This document shows, piece after piece, positions 61,028 through 64,000 of a stretch of 64,000 nt of DNA (within the stretch, counting starts at the first letter, position 1; each line of letters opens with the position of its first letter). The notes under the pieces are model-generated. The model did no database searches and was not told where the DNA came from. It saw only the letters and a list, made by a program, of their open reading frames with translations. The stretch spans positions 106,529 through 170,528 of the forward strand of contig NZ_JADBGI010000014.1 in the NCBI RefSeq assembly GCF_014892575.1, written 5' to 3'. The DNA comes from Nocardiopsis coralli (GTDB lineage Bacteria; Actinomycetota; Actinomycetes; Streptosporangiales; Streptosporangiaceae). Both the position numbers and the translations under genes were made by a program.

Positions 61028-61760
61028 GGCACACGGGATCGGGTTCCACCACCCCGGCGGGGACTGGCTGTTCCGCGGTCTGACCCTGACCGTCCCGCCG
61101 GGCGCGGTGACCTGCGTGATGGGCCCGAACGGGCGCGGCAAGACGACACTCATGCGGTGCCTGTCGGGACTGCTGGCCCCGAAGGAGGGCTTCGTGGTGC
61201 GGGAGGAACACGTCGCGCACGTGCCGCAGGCGTCCCCGTCCACGTTCGCGTTCTCGGTGTTGGACATGGTGCTCATGGGGCGGGCGCGTTCCATCGGTAC
61301 GTTCTCTCGCCCGCGCGCGTCCGACGTGCGCGCGGCCCGGTCGGCGCTGCGCCGCGTCGGCACGCTGGAGCTGGCCGAACGCCCCTTCACCGAGCTCTCC
61401 GGAGGGCAGCGCCAGCTCGTTCTCGTGGCGCGTGCCCTGTGCTCGGGCCACCGCACGCTGATGTTGGACGAACCGGCCTCGGCGCTGGACGTACGGAACC
61501 AGGGTGCGCTGCTGCGGGTCTCCCGCGAGCTGGCCGACGAGGGGTACGCGGTGCTGATGAACACCCACCACCCCGACCACGCGGCCTGGCTCGCCGACCG
61601 CGCCGTGCTCATGCACACCGACCGGGTGGAGACCGGTTCGGCGGCCGAGCTCATCACCGGGCCGGCGCTCACCGAACTGTTCGCGCTGCCGGTCAGCACG
61701 CACACCGTTCCCGAAGGGAGGGGCGAGCGCGTCCTGGTCGCGCCGCACTACGGATCATGA
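61020..61760 (+). CDS. Iron-chelate ABC transporter ATP-binding protein (FecE family)
   Basis: A 246-residue ABC ATPase. Walker A is GPNGRGKTT near residue 37, the Q-loop falls at HVPQASP near 70, the signature is LSGGQRQ near 134, Walker B is TLMLDEPASALD near 154 and the switch histidine lies in MNTHHPDHA. The GTG start overlaps the permease end by 8 bases. It completes a standard importer with the two upstream genes. Confidence 0.92.
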   Translation: MIEAHGIGFHHPGGDWLFRGLTLTVPPGAVTCVMGPNGRGKTTLMRCLSGLLAPKEGFVVREEHVAHVPQASPSTFAFSVLDMVLMGRARSIGTFSRPRASDVRAARSALRRVGTLELAERPFTELSGGQRQLVLVARALCSGHRTLMLDEPASALDVRNQGALLRVSRELADEGYAVLMNTHHPDHAAWLADRAVLMHTDRVETGSAAELITGPALTELFALPVSTHTVPEGRGERVLVAPHYGS

Positions 61761-62323
61761 TCACGCTGCTCACCGCGGGTCCGCCCGCGTTCACGGCCGA
61801 GGGTGTCGAGCCCCTGGACGTGTACGACATCGACGCGCTCGAGCCCGCCTGCCGCCTGTTGCTCATCGGGATGCACGCCGACCAGGTGTTCCTGGAGAGC
61901 CGGCGGGAGGTGCTCGACGCCTTCCTCGCCCGCGGCGGCACGCTCGTGATCGGCGGGCACCTGCTGCGGCAGGTCTTCACCGGTGCACCCCGGTGGCGCC
62001 GGGCGGAGAGCACCGCGCAGGCCGACCTCGTGGTGCTCGGCGTGCACGCGCACCCGGTGTGGGAGGGCGTGGACCCGCGGGACCTGTCCTCGCGCAGGGG
62101 GGTGTCCGGTTTCTACGGCCGCGGCGGGTACCCGGACCTGCCCGAGGGCGCCACGATCATCAACCGGATCCAGTACATGCCCGTGGACGTGGAGCTGCGG
62201 ACCGGGGGCGGCCGGGTACTGCTGCACGGCGGCAACGACCTGTGGACCTACCGCTCGGAGGGCAACACCGCCGAGCGCCTGCTGCCGCAGCTGTTGCGGT
62301 GGGGCACGGAGGGATGGACGTGA
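61757..62323 (+). CDS. Unknown protein, possible class I glutamine amidotransferase-like fold (first of pair)
   Basis: A 188-residue soluble protein translated by overlap (ATGA) with the ABC ATPase. LLLIGMHADQVFLESRREVL then DAFLARGGTLVIGGHL resembles the helix-strand pattern of GATase1/ThuA-like domains, and HAHPVWEGVDP is typical of such folds. The catalytic Cys is missing: the only Cys is in PACRLL. The C-terminus GGRVLLHGGNDLWTYRSEGN with LLPQLLRWG is similar in layout to the following gene. No signal peptide. A role linked to iron chelate handling is inferred from the operon only. Confidence 0.7.
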   Translation: MITLLTAGPPAFTAEGVEPLDVYDIDALEPACRLLLIGMHADQVFLESRREVLDAFLARGGTLVIGGHLLRQVFTGAPRWRRAESTAQADLVVLGVHAHPVWEGVDPRDLSSRRGVSGFYGRGGYPDLPEGATIINRIQYMPVDVELRTGGGRVLLHGGNDLWTYRSEGNTAERLLPQLLRWGTEGWT

Positions 62324-63003
62324 CGGGGGTTGCGATGGACACGAGCGGGCTCCCCGTCTTCCTGCACGACGGCGCGTTCTACCAACTGGCGACCCTCGAC
62401 GACCTCGCCGAAGCGGGGCTGCGGGTGCGGCCGGTGCACGTGCGCGACCTGGTGCTGGGCGAGGACACCCTGGAGGGCGCCGACCGGCTGTTCGTGGCCG
62501 ACCGGTTGCACCCCGGCCTGTGGACACGGGCCGCCGAGAGCTGCGTGGATGTCGCGCGCCGGGGCGGCACCGTGTTCGTGTCCGGGGAGAACGCCCTGGA
62601 CGCGGTGCCCGGAGTGGAGCTGACCCGCACCGGAACGAACTTCTGGTGGTGGCGCACCGGCGAGGACCCGGGCATCGACGTGCTGGAGACCGGGGAGGAG
62701 CTGCAGCGCCACCTGGTTCCGCGGGCGCAGCGGTGGCACTTCCACGGCGTCATGGAGGTGCCCGACCACACCGAGGTCCTGGCCCACCACCGCGAGACCG
62801 GGCCCGAGTGGCCGGCCGGGGCGCTGCTGGCCGTGGACCGGGCGAGCACGGCCGGGGTGATCGCGGTGACCACGATGGACCCGGTGTACCACCACGGGAG
62901 CCGGTTCATGCCGGGCGCGAGCCTGCTGCTGCACGGGGTGATGCGGTGGTTGTGCGGGGCGGAACCGCGGCCGGGCGAGAAGCTCGCACACGGCAGTCGC
63001 TGA
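62314..63003 (+). CDS. Unknown protein, possible class I glutamine amidotransferase-like fold (second of pair)
   Basis: A protein of up to 229 residues overlapping the preceding gene by 10 bases; an ATG seven codons later (MDTSGLPVFLHDG) has a better-spaced GGGGG and may be the real start. GADRLFVADRLHPGLWTRAA then VARRGGTVFVSGEN repeats the fold pattern of its neighbour, and it also ends with SLLLHGVMRWLCG. A striking FWWWRTG and several His-rich spots (HHRETG, YHHGSR) could bind metal or ligand. I do not recognise a family. Last gene of the iron-box operon. Confidence 0.7.
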   Translation: MDVTGVAMDTSGLPVFLHDGAFYQLATLDDLAEAGLRVRPVHVRDLVLGEDTLEGADRLFVADRLHPGLWTRAAESCVDVARRGGTVFVSGENALDAVPGVELTRTGTNFWWWRTGEDPGIDVLETGEELQRHLVPRAQRWHFHGVMEVPDHTEVLAHHRETGPEWPAGALLAVDRASTAGVIAVTTMDPVYHHGSRFMPGASLLLHGVMRWLCGAEPRPGEKLAHGSR

Positions 63004-63144
63004 GGGAGGGGCCGTGAGGGCGTCGAGGGAGCAAAAGCGCAACTCACGCCCGCGCCTCACACGTTTCCTGTCCCCGCCGATCTAGCCTCGCGGCGGCCGG
63101 TGGCGTTGCGGGATCCCCGGCCGACGGAGCCGGAGGGGGCGGGA

Positions 63145-63930
63145 ATGCGTGGTGGACCGGGGCTGTCACGGTCCTTGGCCGAGTTCTTGGCGGCCGCGGT
63201 GCTGCTGCACTTCGCGTATCCGCTGACCCTGCACGGGCAGGCGGGCGAGCTGCTCTACACGCTGCTGTACCCGGTGGTGGTGCTGCTGGGTGTGCGTGTG
63301 GTCCGGCCGCGCGGCCGGCGCCTGCTGCCGGTGGCCGTGCTGTCGGTGGTGTTCCTGTTCTTCGGGTTCTGGTCGGCGCTCACCCCGGACCAGCCCATGG
63401 TGCGCCTCGGGCTCTTCGCCGCCATCGTGCTGTTCCAGAGTTATCTGATCCTGCAGCTGTTGGCGTTCGTGTTCAGGTACGGGAAACAGCACCGGCAGCC
63501 GCACGGGCCACAGCTGATCATGGCGGCGATCTGCGCGTACCTGCTGTTGGGCGGGGTGTTCGCGGCGCTGTTCGGGATCATCGAGACCCTCACACCCGGT
63601 GCGTTCGAGAACTCCCTCGCGCCGCACCAGTCGGTGGGCTGGCAGGACCTGACGTACCTGTCGTTCGTGACACTGGTGACGCTCGGATACGGGGACATGG
63701 TGCCGTTGACGCCGTGGGCGCGGTCGCTGGCCACCGGCGAGGCGGTGGCGGGGACGCTGTTCCTGACCACGGTCATCGCCCGCATCGTGGGGGCGTACGT
63801 GTCGCCGTCGGGGCCGGACACGTCGGGGCCGGACACGTCGGGGCCGGACACGTCGGGGCCGGACCTGTCGGAACCGGATCCCTCGGGATCGGACCCGGGG
63901 GCCACGGACCCGGCCGCAGACCGCTCGTGA
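63145..63930 (+). CDS. Potassium channel family protein
   Basis: A 261-residue membrane protein with about six hydrophobic segments and one pore loop. The selectivity filter reads VTLGYGDM, diagnostic of K+ channels, between helices in the last two (IMAAICAYLLLGGVFAALFG and AGTLFLTTVIARIVGAY). The ATG (MRGGPGLSRS) has GGAGGGGGCGGGA upstream and is preferred over a GTG 15 codons earlier. The cytoplasmic tail contains three exact SGPDT repeats then Asp/Pro/Ser-rich sequence; no RCK domain. Confidence 0.88.
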   Translation: MRGGPGLSRSLAEFLAAAVLLHFAYPLTLHGQAGELLYTLLYPVVVLLGVRVVRPRGRRLLPVAVLSVVFLFFGFWSALTPDQPMVRLGLFAAIVLFQSYLILQLLAFVFRYGKQHRQPHGPQLIMAAICAYLLLGGVFAALFGIIETLTPGAFENSLAPHQSVGWQDLTYLSFVTLVTLGYGDMVPLTPWARSLATGEAVAGTLFLTTVIARIVGAYVSPSGPDTSGPDTSGPDTSGPDLSEPDPSGSDPGATDPAADRS

Positions 63931-63938
63931 GGGGCTGG

Positions 63939-64000
63939 TCAGTCCTTCTTCAGGGTCCTGCTGCCCAGGAGGAAGGCGCTCACGGCGAGCGCGACACCGA
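63939..64000 (-). CDS. 3' end of a gene cut by the window edge (probably membrane protein)
   Basis: The minus strand ends an open frame with VALAVSAFLLGSRTLKKD then TGA. A hydrophobic stretch followed by a short basic end suggests the last transmembrane helix of a membrane protein. It converges with the potassium channel gene. Confidence 0.5.
   Translation of the reverse strand, partial: GVALAVSAFLLGSRTLKKD

Overview
The window is very GC-rich with short intergenic gaps, frequent GTG starts and mostly GC-only hairpin terminators. It carries the actinobacterial order of ribosomal and RNA polymerase operons, ECF41-type and DtxR/IdeR-type regulatory signals, and small secreted chaplin/rodlin-like proteins. 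This points to a filamentous actinomycete, probably Streptosporangiales (Nocardiopsidaceae-like); the genus cannot be fixed from sequence alone.

Positions 1-35460 are a conserved chromosome core, mostly on the minus strand. They hold the S10/spc ribosomal operons (partial rpsE to rpsJ), tuf, fusA, rpsG and rpsL (str operon), a 931-residue repeat-rich membrane protein, rpoC and rpoB, rplL/rplJ with a leader attenuator, rplA/rplK, nusG, secE and tRNA-Trp. A plus-strand pair follows (class I aminotransferase and an adenosine deaminase-family protein), then a UPF0016/GDT1 manganese-type transporter behind a candidate yybP-ykoY riboswitch, murB, two MaoC-type dehydratase subunits, rpmG, tRNA-Met and tRNA-Thr.

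Positions 35470-47430 look accessory. In transcription order (right to left) they hold four tandem small secreted proteins, a lipoprotein with an acidic tail, and a three-gene condensin operon of the Wadjet (Jet) type: a short DUF2397 protein (JetA-like), a DUF2398 protein (JetB-like) and a 1512-residue SMC-like ATPase (JetC-like). A Rad50/SbcC-like ATPase with a CPTC hook lies downstream. No JetD (DUF2399 Toprim nuclease) is present and JetA lacks its usual N-terminal half, so this is either a decaying or a rebuilt plasmid-defence condensin. The first gene of the Jet operon and the Rad50-like gene carry the same 11-base box just before their start codons.

Positions 47480-64000 are mixed housekeeping and environmental genes: tRNA-Tyr, yajQ, htpX, the 2-oxoglutarate:ferredoxin oxidoreductase pair korA-korB behind a small leaderless ORF, a NAD(P)-binding protein, a protein with a prion-like Gln/Tyr/Gly tail, two 70-residue secreted paralogues, a GNAT protein, a Uma2 protein, an ECF41 sigma factor next to an FAD oxidoreductase with a matching ECF41 promoter, an iron-box-controlled Fe-chelate ABC transporter operon ending in two unrecognised proteins, a potassium channel, and the 3' end of another gene.
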